A stretch of DNA of 64,000 nt from Novosphingobium rosa NBRC 15208 (GTDB taxonomy: Bacteria > Pseudomonadota > Alphaproteobacteria > Sphingomonadales > Sphingomonadaceae): contig NZ_BCZE01000027.1 of the NCBI RefSeq assembly GCF_001598555.1, positions 1-64,000 of the forward strand, written 5' to 3'. Of this stretch, positions 50,615-59,634 are shown piece by piece. The position numbers were made by a program, and so were the translations under genes. Every line of letters starts with the position of its first letter. Positions within the stretch are counted from its first letter, which is position 1. The notes under the pieces are model-generated. The model was not told where the DNA came from. It searched no databases and worked only from the letters and a program-made list of their open reading frames with translations.

Positions 50615-51613
50615 TCATTGCCCGGGTTGCCAATACATGAAGCCCATGCCCTCGCCGGTTCCGGCGGCGGTGCGCCAGCAAGGGACGTAATCCACCAGCG
50701 TCATCTGCGCCCCGGTGTGCTGAAGCGCCATCATCACGATGCTGTAGATCTTCACCTCCGACGTGCCGGACTGGTAATAGCTGTCCGGAATGGCGGCGAG
50801 GCCATCGTAATCATAGGCGGCCAGTTTGCTCATCACGTCGCGGTCGAACGCCTCGTCATTGACGAAATGCGACAGGCCGCCGCTGGCGATCACCGCCACA
50901 CGGATGTCTTCCGGCCATGCCTCGATGGCCTCGCGCAGCACGCGGCCGAAGTCGATGCAGCGCTGCATCGAGGGCTGGGTCGGCGGATAGAACAGGTTGA
51001 ACAGCACCGGCACATGCGGCGGCGGATTGTCCCCCATGATCTGGTGATAGACGAAGCTGTAGGCATGCGGCACGACCGGATAGTCAGCCTTCTGCTTCAT
51101 CTGGCGCTCCATCCAGACGTTTTCGGGCCAGGCCTGAAGGTCGTTGAGGTCGAAACCCTCCTTCTGGAACGCCTTGATGAGATAGGTCGCCAGATCGGGA
51201 TGGGCCTGATGGACGACATGATGATCGGGCGCATAGACGGCGCGCTGCGGCGGCCCGTTATGAACCTCCTGCCCGGTGTAGATGGTGATCGCGGGGCTTT
51301 GATCGGGCCAGATTTCCTTCTGATCCTTGCCCAGAATGATCGCCACATCGACCTTGGCACGGCGATAGGCCGCCGCCATCTCGTCGAGAGCCGCGCGGCA
51401 GCGCGTCGCGCGCTCGGTGCGCTCCTTGATGGTCAGGAAAGGCTCAAAAGCGGCGCCGCGCTCGGCCTCCAGCTCGGGATAGGTCCAGGTCTTGCCCTGA
51501 AACCAGAGTTCGGGATTGTTGCGATCACGCTCGCCATTGGTGAGCCAGTCCTCGGGCTTTTGCCCCAGCATCCCGCTATGGGGGACTGCCATGCCGAATA
51601 CAATCTTGGCCAT
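50615..51613 (-). CDS. LigB-type (class III) extradiol dioxygenase
   Basis: Protein of 332 residues starting at MAKIVFGMAVPHSG; the open frame upstream is inside the MFS gene. Class III extradiol fold with a first-strand histidine (VPHSG), HPDLATYLI, VVPHAYSFVY, LFNLFYPPTQPS and ASGGLSHFVND blocks seen in LigB, gallate and 3-O-methylgallate dioxygenases. It should open a catechol, protocatechuate or gallate-type ring with iron(II). At the usual second iron-ligand region it reads GKDQKEIW, where I expected a histidine, so metal binding there is uncertain. It lies 38 bases after an ACS-type MFS gene on the same strand. Confidence 0.8.
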   Translation of the reverse strand: MAKIVFGMAVPHSGMLGQKPEDWLTNGERDRNNPELWFQGKTWTYPELEAERGAAFEPFLTIKERTERATRCRAALDEMAAAYRRAKVDVAIILGKDQKEIWPDQSPAITIYTGQEVHNGPPQRAVYAPDHHVVHQAHPDLATYLIKAFQKEGFDLNDLQAWPENVWMERQMKQKADYPVVPHAYSFVYHQIMGDNPPPHVPVLFNLFYPPTQPSMQRCIDFGRVLREAIEAWPEDIRVAVIASGGLSHFVNDEAFDRDVMSKLAAYDYDGLAAIPDSYYQSGTSEVKIYSIVMMALQHTGAQMTLVDYVPCWRTAAGTGEGMGFMYWQPGQ

Positions 51614-51651
51614 GATGTTTTGCCTATAGGTTTGAAGGATGTGAAAAAGGA

Positions 51652-52914
51652 TCAGTCCGCAATGCTGGGAGCCCAGCGCGGCTGAAGCAGAAACAGCGTC
51701 GTCAGGGCGCCGATCAGGCAGAAGACCACGATCGCCAGCATCGGCAGCACATAGCTGCCCCCCACATGCAGCAACCAACCCGAAAGGCTGGCTGCCACAC
51801 CGCCCGACAGGCTGGTGGCCACCTGCTGCACCCCGGTCACCAGACCCACGGCGGGGCGCGGGATCAGCGTCAGGCGACACAGCGCCAGATTGTTGGCCGT
51901 GGCCAGCCCCAGGAAGGAGAGCGAAAAGACGTTCCAGAACAGCGCCGCCTGAAGCGATTGCGCATAGGCGCCCAGCAGCACGGTGCAGGCCCCCAGAAAT
52001 CCGGCGATCACGAAGCCCTTGCGCACCAGCACCGGATCGCCGCCGCGATCGATGATGCGATCCGCCGCCCAGCCCGCCACCACCGCCACCACCGCGATGC
52101 CCGCAAAGCTGAAGAAGGTGTAGAGCCCGGAATTGGCCAGGGAGAGCCCGCGCGCCTCGACCAGATAGGCCGGCATCCAGGTCATGCAATAGAAGGTGAA
52201 ATAGCCGTAGCAGAAGGCGACGATCAGCGTGCCCCACACCATCGGGCTGGACAGAATGCCGCCCAGCGTCACTGCCGCAGCCTTGCGGCGGATTTCGGCC
52301 CGCGCCTCGGGCGGGGGCAGGTCGTTCTTCACCGCCAGCATCCAGGGCACCAGCCACAGCAGCCCCGCCGCCCCGGTGACGAAGAACATCACCCGCCAGT
52401 CATAGGTGACGATCAGCCAGGCCGCCATCGGCGCGCCGATGGCCGGGCCCAACTTGTTGCCCGCAGTGAAGATACCCACGGCGGTGCCGCTGTGGCTTTC
52501 GGGAAAATTGTCACGAATCCAGCGGTAACTCGCCGGGATCACCGCCGCCTCGGCCGCGCCGACAATGATGCGCATCACGATCAGCGCCGTCAGCGTGGAG
52601 ATCGCGCCCGTGACGACCGTGGCCAGACACCACAGCGTGAAGCAGAGCGTATAGGGCGTCTTCACGCCATAGCGATCGACCAGCCAGCCCATCGGCATCT
52701 GCACCAGCCCATAGGACCAGAAGAACGCCGCATTGACCCAGCCGCGATCGAGATCGCCCAGTCCGAAATGCTTGATGAAGGGCTTTTCGGCCAGCGCCGA
52801 GGAAATGCTGGTGCGGTCGACATAAGCGATCAGCACGCCAAGCGTGAGCAGCAACAGCAAAGACCAGACCGCCGACGACACGCCAGCTGCCTCCGGGGCT
52901 TTGGCTGCCCGCAT
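51652..52914 (-). CDS. MFS transporter, anion:cation symporter (ACS) type
   Basis: Membrane protein of about 420 residues with 12 segments, starting at MRAAKAPEAAG after GAGGCAAG; a GTG at 52950 is an alternative. LIAYVDRTSISSAL in segment 1 and GWLVDRYGVKTPYTLC are the ACS signature shared with hexuronate, phthalate and 4-hydroxyphenylacetate permeases. It precedes the LigB-like gene by 38 bases, so the pair probably imports and then opens an aromatic acid. Confidence 0.9.
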   Translation of the reverse strand: MRAAKAPEAAGVSSAVWSLLLLLTLGVLIAYVDRTSISSALAEKPFIKHFGLGDLDRGWVNAAFFWSYGLVQMPMGWLVDRYGVKTPYTLCFTLWCLATVVTGAISTLTALIVMRIIVGAAEAAVIPASYRWIRDNFPESHSGTAVGIFTAGNKLGPAIGAPMAAWLIVTYDWRVMFFVTGAAGLLWLVPWMLAVKNDLPPPEARAEIRRKAAAVTLGGILSSPMVWGTLIVAFCYGYFTFYCMTWMPAYLVEARGLSLANSGLYTFFSFAGIAVVAVVAGWAADRIIDRGGDPVLVRKGFVIAGFLGACTVLLGAYAQSLQAALFWNVFSLSFLGLATANNLALCRLTLIPRPAVGLVTGVQQVATSLSGGVAASLSGWLLHVGGSYVLPMLAIVVFCLIGALTTLFLLQPRWAPSIAD

Positions 52915-53014
52915 GTCTTGCCTCGCGGCATTGTCAAAGGCTTTTACCACCGCATCATTCCCATCGTCATCTGCTTGAATTGTTCCGCCCGGGCATCGTC
53001 CGTCCGGCGCATGC

Positions 53015-53632
53015 TTATCGTGCCTCCAGACTTGCAACCGCCGCGCGGGCACATGTCTCATCGAGGGTGAGATCGCCGCCTTGAAGGCTAGCGCCGGATA
53101 CCGCGACAATACCGATCAGTTCACCGTGCCGGGTGACAGGTAATCCTCCTCCGCGCAGCACGCCGATGTCCGGATCGGCGGCGGCCTGCGCGGCCAGGGC
53201 CGGATCATGCGCCGCGCGGTTGGCGACATCGATGGAGGATTCGTGATAATGCGCGACGATGTTGGCCTTGGTCTGCGCGATCAGTTGCGAGCGAAAACCC
53301 GCGCCATCGCCCGAGAGCATCACCACCGGCCTGCCAAGAACATCGGCGATCAGCACGCTCACTTTTGCGCCTTGCTGCGCACAACGGGCCTGCGCGGCCT
53401 GCGCAGCAAGAATGGCGGGCGCGAGCGCGGGGGCCTCGCCGCGCGGCAGGTTTTTGGGCATGGCCGCGATGGTCGCGGCAAGCGAGGGCACCGTGCCGCC
53501 CGCGCTCTCGGCATGGCTGGCAGCACCGGCTGGCGCGGCATCGGGCGCGGATGACTGCGCCAGCTGCGCGCCCGCGCCCATCAATCCCAGCAGCAGAATG
53601 CCGCCCAGCGGCATGACTTGTTTCAACACCAT
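53015..53632 (-). CDS. Secreted GlcG/HbpS-family protein
   Basis: Protein of 205 residues starting at MVLKQVMPLGG with a signal peptide ending near GAQLAQS. The GlcG/HbpS domain spans residues 75-203, with VSVLIADVLGRPVVM, RSQLIAQTKA and GGGLPVTRHGELIGIVAVSGAS. Members include haem-binding and cobalamin-adenosyltransferase-like scaffolds, and many accompany oxidoreductases with unknown roles. It lies 100 bases upstream of the MFS/LigB-like pair on the same strand. No clear metal or haem ligand is visible to me. Confidence 0.8.
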   Translation of the reverse strand: MVLKQVMPLGGILLLGLMGAGAQLAQSSAPDAAPAGAASHAESAGGTVPSLAATIAAMPKNLPRGEAPALAPAILAAQAAQARCAQQGAKVSVLIADVLGRPVVMLSGDGAGFRSQLIAQTKANIVAHYHESSIDVANRAAHDPALAAQAAADPDIGVLRGGGLPVTRHGELIGIVAVSGASLQGGDLTLDETCARAAVASLEAR

Positions 53633-53857
53633 CACATGTTCACTTTCCAGGGAATGTTGGCAGACGGCAGGCATGGCACATCCTTCCCGAAATCCCGTCC
53701 AAGCCCGGCAGAGCCCGCGCGAAACAGGGTTGAGATCATGCGCCACCTGGTCCAGACTCCGGCAAAGACCGGTCTGAACCGTCAGCACTCTATGTTGATT
53801 GACCGGCGCCGGTGTTATCCGGCTCTACCGTCGCACGATCAGCGAGATGTCATCGCC

Positions 53858-54283
53858 ATGGTTGAAAATTCCTCTCTGTCGATTCGAGATATTATCGAAA
53901 CATTCGCGATGGAGCGTCACCCCGTTTCAGGCTGGTATTGCCTGCACTACAGTGACAGCGAGACCATGGGCCGCGCGAAACTCTCCGCGATCTATTATCT
54001 TCTTGCCGGTGACGAACCGATGGCCCCGCACAAGAGTGACGCGGTCGAAGTCTGGAGTCATTTCATGGGCGCTCCGGCCGAATTCGTCATCACCAATGGC
54101 AGCCGGATGCAGCTCACCAGCACGCTGGGCCCCGAGCTGGCGGCAGGGCAGCGCCCCCAGATGGCGATCCCGGCCTATCTCTGGCAATCCTGCCGCAGCC
54201 TGGGCGCGTGGAGCCTGCTGGGCTGCACCGCCTCGCCCGGTTTCACGCCGCGCGCCGCCTTCATCATGGATGCGGAGGACTAA
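53858..54283 (+). CDS. Cupin of the DUF985 family
   Basis: Small cupin of 141 residues with RHPVSGWYCLHYSDS, AIYYLLAGDEPMAPHKS, EVWSHFMGAP, GQRPQMAIPAYLWQS and GCTASPGF blocks. DUF985 proteins form single beta-barrels whose enzyme role is not settled. Its metal residues are only partly kept (H at 59 in PHKSDAVEVW). The ATG at 53858 is chosen because the frame before it is not cupin-like. It is divergent from the GlcG-like gene and convergent with a LysR gene. Confidence 0.8.
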   Translation: MVENSSLSIRDIIETFAMERHPVSGWYCLHYSDSETMGRAKLSAIYYLLAGDEPMAPHKSDAVEVWSHFMGAPAEFVITNGSRMQLTSTLGPELAAGQRPQMAIPAYLWQSCRSLGAWSLLGCTASPGFTPRAAFIMDAED

Positions 54284-54287
54284 CATC

Positions 54288-55178
54288 TCAAATGCCATGC
54301 TGCGCGAACCAGCCCTGCACAAAATCGAGCAGCAGCCTCACGCGGGTGGGAATGGAGCCGCCCGGCGCGACCGCCACATAGAGCATCTGGCCGAAGGGCA
54401 CCCAGCCGGGCATCACCTCCACCAGATCGCCTTGCGCCAGATCCTCGCGCACCAGCGGCTCGGGCATGAGGGCCAGCCCCAGATCGCGGCGCGCGGCATC
54501 GCGCAGCGCGAAAAACGTGTTGGCGGAAAAGGTCGGCGCCGGCTGGAAGCGCTCCTCGCGGCCCTCTGCGGTGAACTGCCAGGTATGGTAATTGTATTGC
54601 ACCAGCAGCTGATGATGCTGCAGATCGGCGGGGGCGGACAGCGCCGCCGCTTTATCCATATAGGCTTGCGAGGCACAGAGGCGATAGGGGATCTCGACAA
54701 GGCGCTTGGCGATGATCCGGCTGTCGGGAATCTGCCTTGTATGCAGCGCGATGTCGCAGCCCTGCTCCAGAAAGCCGTAAGCTGTCTGCGCCATGCCGCC
54801 CAGGATCAGCGTGGGGCGGATATCGGGATAGGCTTTCACGAAATCGACCAACAGATGGGTCGCGGTCGATTGCATCCACTTGGGCGCGAGAACCGATAGC
54901 TCGCCGCGCGCTTCCGAGGTCTGGACCGCAACCTGTTGATCCATCTCGGCAACGCGGGTGAGAATATCGTCGCAGAAATGGAAATAGCCCTGCCCGGTCT
55001 CAGTCAGCGCCAGAGACCGCGTGGTCCGGTTCATCAGCCTGACGCCAAGGTCATTTTCCAGAGCCTGAATGTTGCGGCTGACAATCGTGCGGGAGACGCC
55101 CAGCGCCTTCGCGGCAGCCCCAAGGCCACCGCGCTTCACCGATTCCACGAAGGATTCCATGGCCTTCATGCGGTCCAA
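54288..55178 (-). CDS. LysR-family regulator
   Basis: Regulator of about 296 residues related to the one at 35074. The winged helix is at 5-35 (FVESVKRGGLGAAAKALGVSRTIV), followed by a CrgA-type effector domain. I choose the TTG at 55178 (DRMKAMESF) because AGGAG lies at the right distance; a GTG at 55196 is possible. It is divergent from module B, and a GACGCA/TGCGTC dyad lies in the 330-base gap, so it is the likely regulator of the demethylation operon. Confidence 0.88.
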   Translation of the reverse strand: MDRMKAMESFVESVKRGGLGAAAKALGVSRTIVSRNIQALENDLGVRLMNRTTRSLALTETGQGYFHFCDDILTRVAEMDQQVAVQTSEARGELSVLAPKWMQSTATHLLVDFVKAYPDIRPTLILGGMAQTAYGFLEQGCDIALHTRQIPDSRIIAKRLVEIPYRLCASQAYMDKAAALSAPADLQHHQLLVQYNYHTWQFTAEGREERFQPAPTFSANTFFALRDAARRDLGLALMPEPLVREDLAQGDLVEVMPGWVPFGQMLYVAVAPGGSIPTRVRLLLDFVQGWFAQHGI

Positions 55179-55301
55179 GCCGCCTCTCCTCTTCACGCCG
55201 CATCCGCAGATGCAGTCCGGCTGTCATGCAGATCCGATGCCGCGAGACTAGGCCGCGTTTGCGCCAAGGGCAAATAAGGAACGCGTCCGATTGGATCATC
55301 T

Positions 55302-55331
55302 GACGCAAGATTAGATTGCGCAAAATGCGTC
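55302..55331. promoter_or_regulatory. LysR-type dyad upstream of module B
   Basis: GACGCA (55302-55307) and TGCGTC (55326-55331) are inverted arms 18 bases apart, with a perfect palindrome TTGCGCAA (55316-55323) between them. The set lies about midway in the gap 55179-55508, which holds no other gene that I can see. Confidence 0.45.
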
Positions 55332-55508
55332 TTATCTGGGCCGCCCAGATTGATACATCGCTGTCACACGGCGCCGGCATTCGAACCCATATGGCAAACC
55401 CATTGGGATGTCCCTGCTGGCCAAGGCCCTGTTTCGCATCAGCCCTGCACCCCGTGCCGGGCGTACCGAAAAAGCGATCGCATCAGTTCCAAGGAAAGGA
55501 CACGTCTC

Positions 55509-56870
55509 ATGAATGCACCCCTCGGCGAAAGCCTGGAAGCGGCGATCAAGCGCGCCGGAAGCGCGGTCACCCTGCTGCGCGACAGCCAGCGCCGCGCCTT
55601 CTCGCATGGCACGGTTTCGGGCCAGTTCACCAACTGGCAGAGCGAGGTCAACTCCTGGCGCACGGGCGTGGGCTTCATGGACCAGTCGCACCATATGGTG
55701 GACCATTATATGAAGGGGCCCGATGCCTTCAAGCTGCTCAAATATCTGGCGGTCAACAGCTTCGAGGGCTTCACCCCCGGCATGGCCAAGCAGTTCGTCT
55801 GCTGCACGCCCGAGGGCTATTACCTCGGCGACTGCGTGCTCTTCTACCTTGAGGACGAGCTGTTCAACCTCGTGGGCCGCCCCACCGCGCTCGACTGGGT
55901 GCAGTATCATGTCGAGACCGGCAACTGGAACGTCACCACCGAGCGCGACCCGCAGTCGATGGACCGCGGTGGCCGTCCGCCGCTGGAATACCGCTATGAG
56001 GTGCAGGGCCCGCTGGCCGGCGCGCTGATGGAGAAGGTCACCGGTCAGCCCGTTCCCGATGTGAAGTTCTTCGGCATGTGCGATTTCACCATCGCCGGCC
56101 ACCGCGTGCGCGCGCTGCGTCACGGCATGGCGGGCGCGGTCGGCTTCGAGATGTTCGGCCCCTGGTCGCAGGGCGATGCCGTGCGCGACGCCATCCTGAA
56201 GGCAGGCGAGGAATTCGGCCTGCTGCGCGTGGGCTCGATCGCCTATTCCACCGCCAATCTGGAATCCGGCTGGGTGCCCGGCCCCCTGCCCGCGATCTTC
56301 AGCCATGACAGCATGAAGGCCTATCGCGAATGGCTCCCCGCCAAGTCGGCGGGCAGTCTGGCGGGCAGCTTCGCCTCGGCCAACATCGAGGATTATTACG
56401 TCACCCCCTTCGATCTGGGCTATGACCGCATCGTCAAGTTCGACCATGATTTCGTGGGCCGCGAGGTGCTGGAAAAGATCGAGAAGCGCCGCAAGAAGGT
56501 GACGCTGGTGTGGGATGCCGACGATATGGCGCGCGTCGTCTCCTCGGCCTGGCGCGATGGCCCCAGGTACAAGCACTTCAACATGCCCAAGGCGCGTTAT
56601 GGCCTCTATCAGATGGATGCCGTGCTGGTCGGCGGCAAGTCTGTGGGCATCTCGCTTGACTGCGGTTACATCGCCAATGAGCGCAAGATCGTCTCGCTGG
56701 CGGTGGTCGATCAGGATTTCACCGCGACCGACACCGAAGTCACCGTGCTGTGGGGCGAAAACCCGGTTTCCAAGAAGCCGCAGGTCGAGCCGCATGACCA
56801 GGCCGAGGTGAAGGCGCTGGTGGCCCCGGCCCCCTATGGCGCCCACGCCCGCAACACCTACCGCAAGTAA
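55509..56870 (+). CDS. THF-dependent O-demethylase, LigM-like (GcvT fold)
   Basis: Protein of 453 residues starting at MNAPLGESLEAAIK after AAGGAAAGGA. Closest of the three GcvT-fold proteins here to LigM by blocks recalled from that family: DQSHHMVDHYMKG, LRHGMAGAVGFEMFG, NLESGWVPGPLPAI, IEDYYVTPFDLGY and FDHDFVGREVLE, and an ARNTYRK end. LigM demethylates vanillate and 3-O-methylgallate, giving methyl-THF. It heads the operon with metF, purU, folD, folB and pabB, all serving folate C1 chemistry. A strong hairpin follows at once. Exact substrate cannot be read; syringate, vanillate or a related ether are candidates. Confidence 0.88.
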   Translation: MNAPLGESLEAAIKRAGSAVTLLRDSQRRAFSHGTVSGQFTNWQSEVNSWRTGVGFMDQSHHMVDHYMKGPDAFKLLKYLAVNSFEGFTPGMAKQFVCCTPEGYYLGDCVLFYLEDELFNLVGRPTALDWVQYHVETGNWNVTTERDPQSMDRGGRPPLEYRYEVQGPLAGALMEKVTGQPVPDVKFFGMCDFTIAGHRVRALRHGMAGAVGFEMFGPWSQGDAVRDAILKAGEEFGLLRVGSIAYSTANLESGWVPGPLPAIFSHDSMKAYREWLPAKSAGSLAGSFASANIEDYYVTPFDLGYDRIVKFDHDFVGREVLEKIEKRRKKVTLVWDADDMARVVSSAWRDGPRYKHFNMPKARYGLYQMDAVLVGGKSVGISLDCGYIANERKIVSLAVVDQDFTATDTEVTVLWGENPVSKKPQVEPHDQAEVKALVAPAPYGAHARNTYRK

Positions 56871-56878
56871 GAAGGACA

Positions 56879-56904
56879 GGCCGGAGGGCATCTTCCCTCC
56901 GGCC
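56879..56904 (+). terminator. Hairpin between demethylase and metF genes
   Basis: A perfect ten-base stem GGCCGGAGGG/CCCTCCGGCC (56879-56888 with 56895-56904) with a six-base loop lies eight bases after the stop codon. It has no T-tract. It may stabilise the demethylase transcript or cut read-through, so that the enzyme is made in excess over the folate genes. Confidence 0.55.
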
Positions 56905-57013
56905 CCCTCCCAAAGACAGCCCCGCCCGCCCGCACACCATCGCGCGGACGGGAACGGCGAAGCCTGCGCGTGACGCGCCCCGGCACGATGATGCCCGAGT
57001 TCGAGGTGATCCC

Positions 57014-57886
57014 ATGATGAGTCCGCCCCTGATCCAGCCTCCCCGCGACGATGCCCATCATGACGTCACCCAGGGCTATTCGATCGAGATCACCGCCAAG
57101 GATGTCGAGGCGCTGACCGCCGCCGCGCCGCTGATCCCGCCGCGCACCATCGTCGCCATCACCTTCCTGCCCAGCGAGGATGCTCAGGCACGCCTTGATG
57201 CGACCCGCGCGGTGCGCCTGCTGGGTTTTGTGCCCATGCCGCATTTCTCCGCCCGGCGCCTGACCTCCAACGATGATTTCGAGGGTTTCCTCAAGCGGCT
57301 GGTTGATGAATCCGGCGTGCGGCGCTGCTTTGTCGTCGCGGGCGATCCGCCCGAACCGGCGGGGCCCTTCGCCGACACAGCCTCGCTGATCGCCACGGGC
57401 GCTTTCGAGCGCGCCGGGGTGCGCACCGTGGGGCTGGCCGGCCATCCCGAAGGTCACCCGCATATGACCGGGGCGCAATGCCTGCAGGTGCTGGAGGAGA
57501 AATGCGCGGCGATCACGGCGCGCGGCATGAAGCCCGTCATCGTCACCCAGTTCGGCTTCGATGCCGAGCCCTTCCTGCGCTGGATCGAGACCTTGCGCGC
57601 GCGCGGCATCGATGCGCCGGTGCGCCTCGGCGTGCCCGGCCCGGCGGGCATCAAGACGCTGATGCGCTTTGCCGCGCGTTGCGGCGTGGGCGCCTCGGCC
57701 TCGGTGCTGGCGAAATATGGCATCTCGATCACAAGGCTGATCGGCACCGCCGGGCCCGACCGCATGCTCGAGGCGCTGTCGCACGGCCTGACGCCCGCCC
57801 ATGGCGAGGTTCAGCTCCATTTCTATCCCTTTGGCGGGCTTGAAAAGACCGTCGCCTGGATCGCCGACTATCAGGCCCGCCCGTAA
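57014..57886 (+). CDS. metF: Methylenetetrahydrofolate reductase-like, module B
   Basis: Protein of 290 residues with the MTHFR barrel. YSIEITAKD near residue 24 holds the likely catalytic glutamate, FVVAGDPPEPAGP is the flavin-site block, and GVPGPAGIKTLMRFAARCGV and LAKYGISITRLIG are shared with the copy at 37668. It should oxidise methyl-THF to methylene-THF in this pathway. The 143-base gap before it contains the hairpin at 56879. The purU gene follows after 25 bases. Confidence 0.85.
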   Translation: MMSPPLIQPPRDDAHHDVTQGYSIEITAKDVEALTAAAPLIPPRTIVAITFLPSEDAQARLDATRAVRLLGFVPMPHFSARRLTSNDDFEGFLKRLVDESGVRRCFVVAGDPPEPAGPFADTASLIATGAFERAGVRTVGLAGHPEGHPHMTGAQCLQVLEEKCAAITARGMKPVIVTQFGFDAEPFLRWIETLRARGIDAPVRLGVPGPAGIKTLMRFAARCGVGASASVLAKYGISITRLIGTAGPDRMLEALSHGLTPAHGEVQLHFYPFGGLEKTVAWIADYQARP

Positions 57887-57911
57887 ATCATAAGAACAGA
57901 AAGACCCTGCC

Positions 57912-58769
57912 GTGACCGATATCTGCACGCTGACCCTGCAATGCGCCGACCGCCCGGGACTGGTGGCCGCCGTCGCCGGATGCCTCGCCACGCATGGCGG
58001 CAACATTCTGGATGCCGCGCAGTTCAATGACCGGGAAAGCGGCCGCTTCTTCATGCGCGTCGATGTCGACCTGCCGGACGAGCAAGCCCTCAACCGCTTT
58101 CGCGAGACCTTCCAGCCGATGGCCGCCGGTTTCGGCATGGCGTGGAAACTGCGCCGCCATGCCACGCCGACCAGGGTGCTGATGATGGTCAGCAAATTCG
58201 ACCATTGTCTGGGCGATCTGCTCTATCGCCGCCGCATCGGCGAGCTGCCGATGGATGTGGTGGGCATCGTCGGCAATCACCCGCGCGATGCGGTGACGAT
58301 CTCGCTGCAAAGCGGCATCCCCTATCACCATTTTCCGATCACCCGCGACACCAAACCCAGCCAGGAAGCTCGCATCAAGGCGCTGGTCGAGGAAACCGGG
58401 GCCGAACTGATCGTGCTGGCGCGCTATATGCAGATCCTGTCCGACGATCTGGCGGCGTTTCTCTCGGGGCGCTGCATCAACATCCATCACAGCTTTCTGC
58501 CCGGCTTCAAGGGCGCGAAACCCTATCATCAGGCCTATGACCGGGGCGTGAAGATGATCGGCGCGACAGCCCATTACGTCACGGCGGATCTGGATGAGGG
58601 CCCGATCATCCATCAGGATGTCGAGCGGGTCAGCCATGCCGATATGCCCGATGAGCTGGTGCGCAAGGGGCGTGACATCGAGCGGCGCGTCCTCTCCGAA
58701 GCGGTGCGCCTACATCTGGAGGACCGTGTGCTGCTCAACGGCAGCCGCACCGTCGTCTTCCGGCACTGA
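57912..58769 (+). CDS. purU: Formyltetrahydrofolate deformylase, module B
   Basis: Protein of 285 residues with an ACT domain (TLTLQCADRPGLVAAVAG) and the hydrolase domain carrying INIHHSFLPGFKGAKPYH and GATAHYVTADLDEGPII. It releases formate and THF, the exit step of the C1 branch. The start is a GTG at 57912. It shares a 47-base identical stretch with the module A copy (58416-58462 against 39059-39105), although the N-terminal halves differ much more. The folD start is four bases past its stop. Confidence 0.93.
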   Translation: MTDICTLTLQCADRPGLVAAVAGCLATHGGNILDAAQFNDRESGRFFMRVDVDLPDEQALNRFRETFQPMAAGFGMAWKLRRHATPTRVLMMVSKFDHCLGDLLYRRRIGELPMDVVGIVGNHPRDAVTISLQSGIPYHHFPITRDTKPSQEARIKALVEETGAELIVLARYMQILSDDLAAFLSGRCINIHHSFLPGFKGAKPYHQAYDRGVKMIGATAHYVTADLDEGPIIHQDVERVSHADMPDELVRKGRDIERRVLSEAVRLHLEDRVLLNGSRTVVFRH

Positions 58770-58773
58770 CCCG

Positions 58774-59634
58774 ATGCTGCGGACCATCCCGGGCAAGCAG
58801 ATCGCCGAAGGCCTGAGCGAAGAGGTGGCGCGGGAGGCGGCCCGGTTTCTCGCCGAAACGGGCCGTGCCCCGGCTCTTGCCGTGGTGCTGGTGGGCGCTA
58901 ATCCGGCCAGCGAGATCTACGTGCGCCGCAAGATCGCCCAGTGCCGCAAGACCGGCATCGCCTCGATCGAGTACCGGCTGGATGGCGCCACCTCACAGGC
59001 CGATCTGCTGGCCCTGATCGCCCGGCTCAATGCCGACCCCTCGGTCGACGGCATTCTGGTCCAGCTGCCCCTGCCCGGCCATATCGCGGCCACACGGGTG
59101 CTGGACGCCATCACGCCGGGCAAGGATGTCGACGGGTTTCACCCCGTCAATGTCGGGCGGCTCTCGACCGGCACGGACGGGCTGGTGCCCTGCACGCCGC
59201 TGGGCTGCATGATGCTGATCGATACGGTGATCGATGATCTGCGGGGCAAGCATGCGGTGGTGATCGGCAAGTCGAACATCGTGGGCAAGCCGATCGCCAT
59301 GCTGCTGCTCGAACGCGAATGCACCGTCACCGTCACCCATATCGCCACGCAGGGCCTGCCCGACATCGCGCGCAAGGCGGACCTGATCGTGGCGGCAGCC
59401 GGTTCACCCGGTCTGGTGCGGGGCGACTGGGTGAAACCCGGCGCGGTGGTGATCGATGTAGGGATCAACCGCATTGAAAATGCGGATGGCACGTCGAAGA
59501 TCGTCGGAGACTGTGCCATAGGCGAGATGGAGCATGCCGCTGCCGTCACGCCCGTGCCCGGCGGCGTGGGCCCGATGACCATCGCCTGCCTGCTTGCCAA
59601 CACCATCAAGGCCGCAAGGAGCCTGCATTCATGA
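58774..59634 (+). CDS. folD: Methylenetetrahydrofolate dehydrogenase/cyclohydrolase
   Basis: Bifunctional enzyme of 286 residues, full length for FolD. Y49-x3-K53 is the active-site pair, DGILVQLPLPGH follows, GKSNIVGKPIAMLLL is the nucleotide-binding turn, and PVPGGVGPMT is the C-terminal signature. It converts methylene-THF to 10-formyl-THF with NADP reduction, feeding PurU. ATG 58774 lies four bases after purU, and its last codon overlaps the folB start (ATGA). It probably also serves module A, whose own folD is broken. Confidence 0.96.
   Translation: MLRTIPGKQIAEGLSEEVAREAARFLAETGRAPALAVVLVGANPASEIYVRRKIAQCRKTGIASIEYRLDGATSQADLLALIARLNADPSVDGILVQLPLPGHIAATRVLDAITPGKDVDGFHPVNVGRLSTGTDGLVPCTPLGCMMLIDTVIDDLRGKHAVVIGKSNIVGKPIAMLLLERECTVTVTHIATQGLPDIARKADLIVAAAGSPGLVRGDWVKPGAVVIDVGINRIENADGTSKIVGDCAIGEMEHAAAVTPVPGGVGPMTIACLLANTIKAARSLHS

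Noticed and set aside
45714..50690. Very long plus-strand open frame of 1658 codons
   Set aside because: It lies antisense to the porin and the large receptor, both with clear domains and signal peptides. Its translation is rich in His, Arg and Ala with no domain. It is a high-GC codon shadow.
55332..56891. Minus-strand open frame of 519 codons opposite the LigM-like gene
   Set aside because: The plus strand encodes a full GcvT-fold enzyme with a strong ribosome binding site; the minus frame has no domain.
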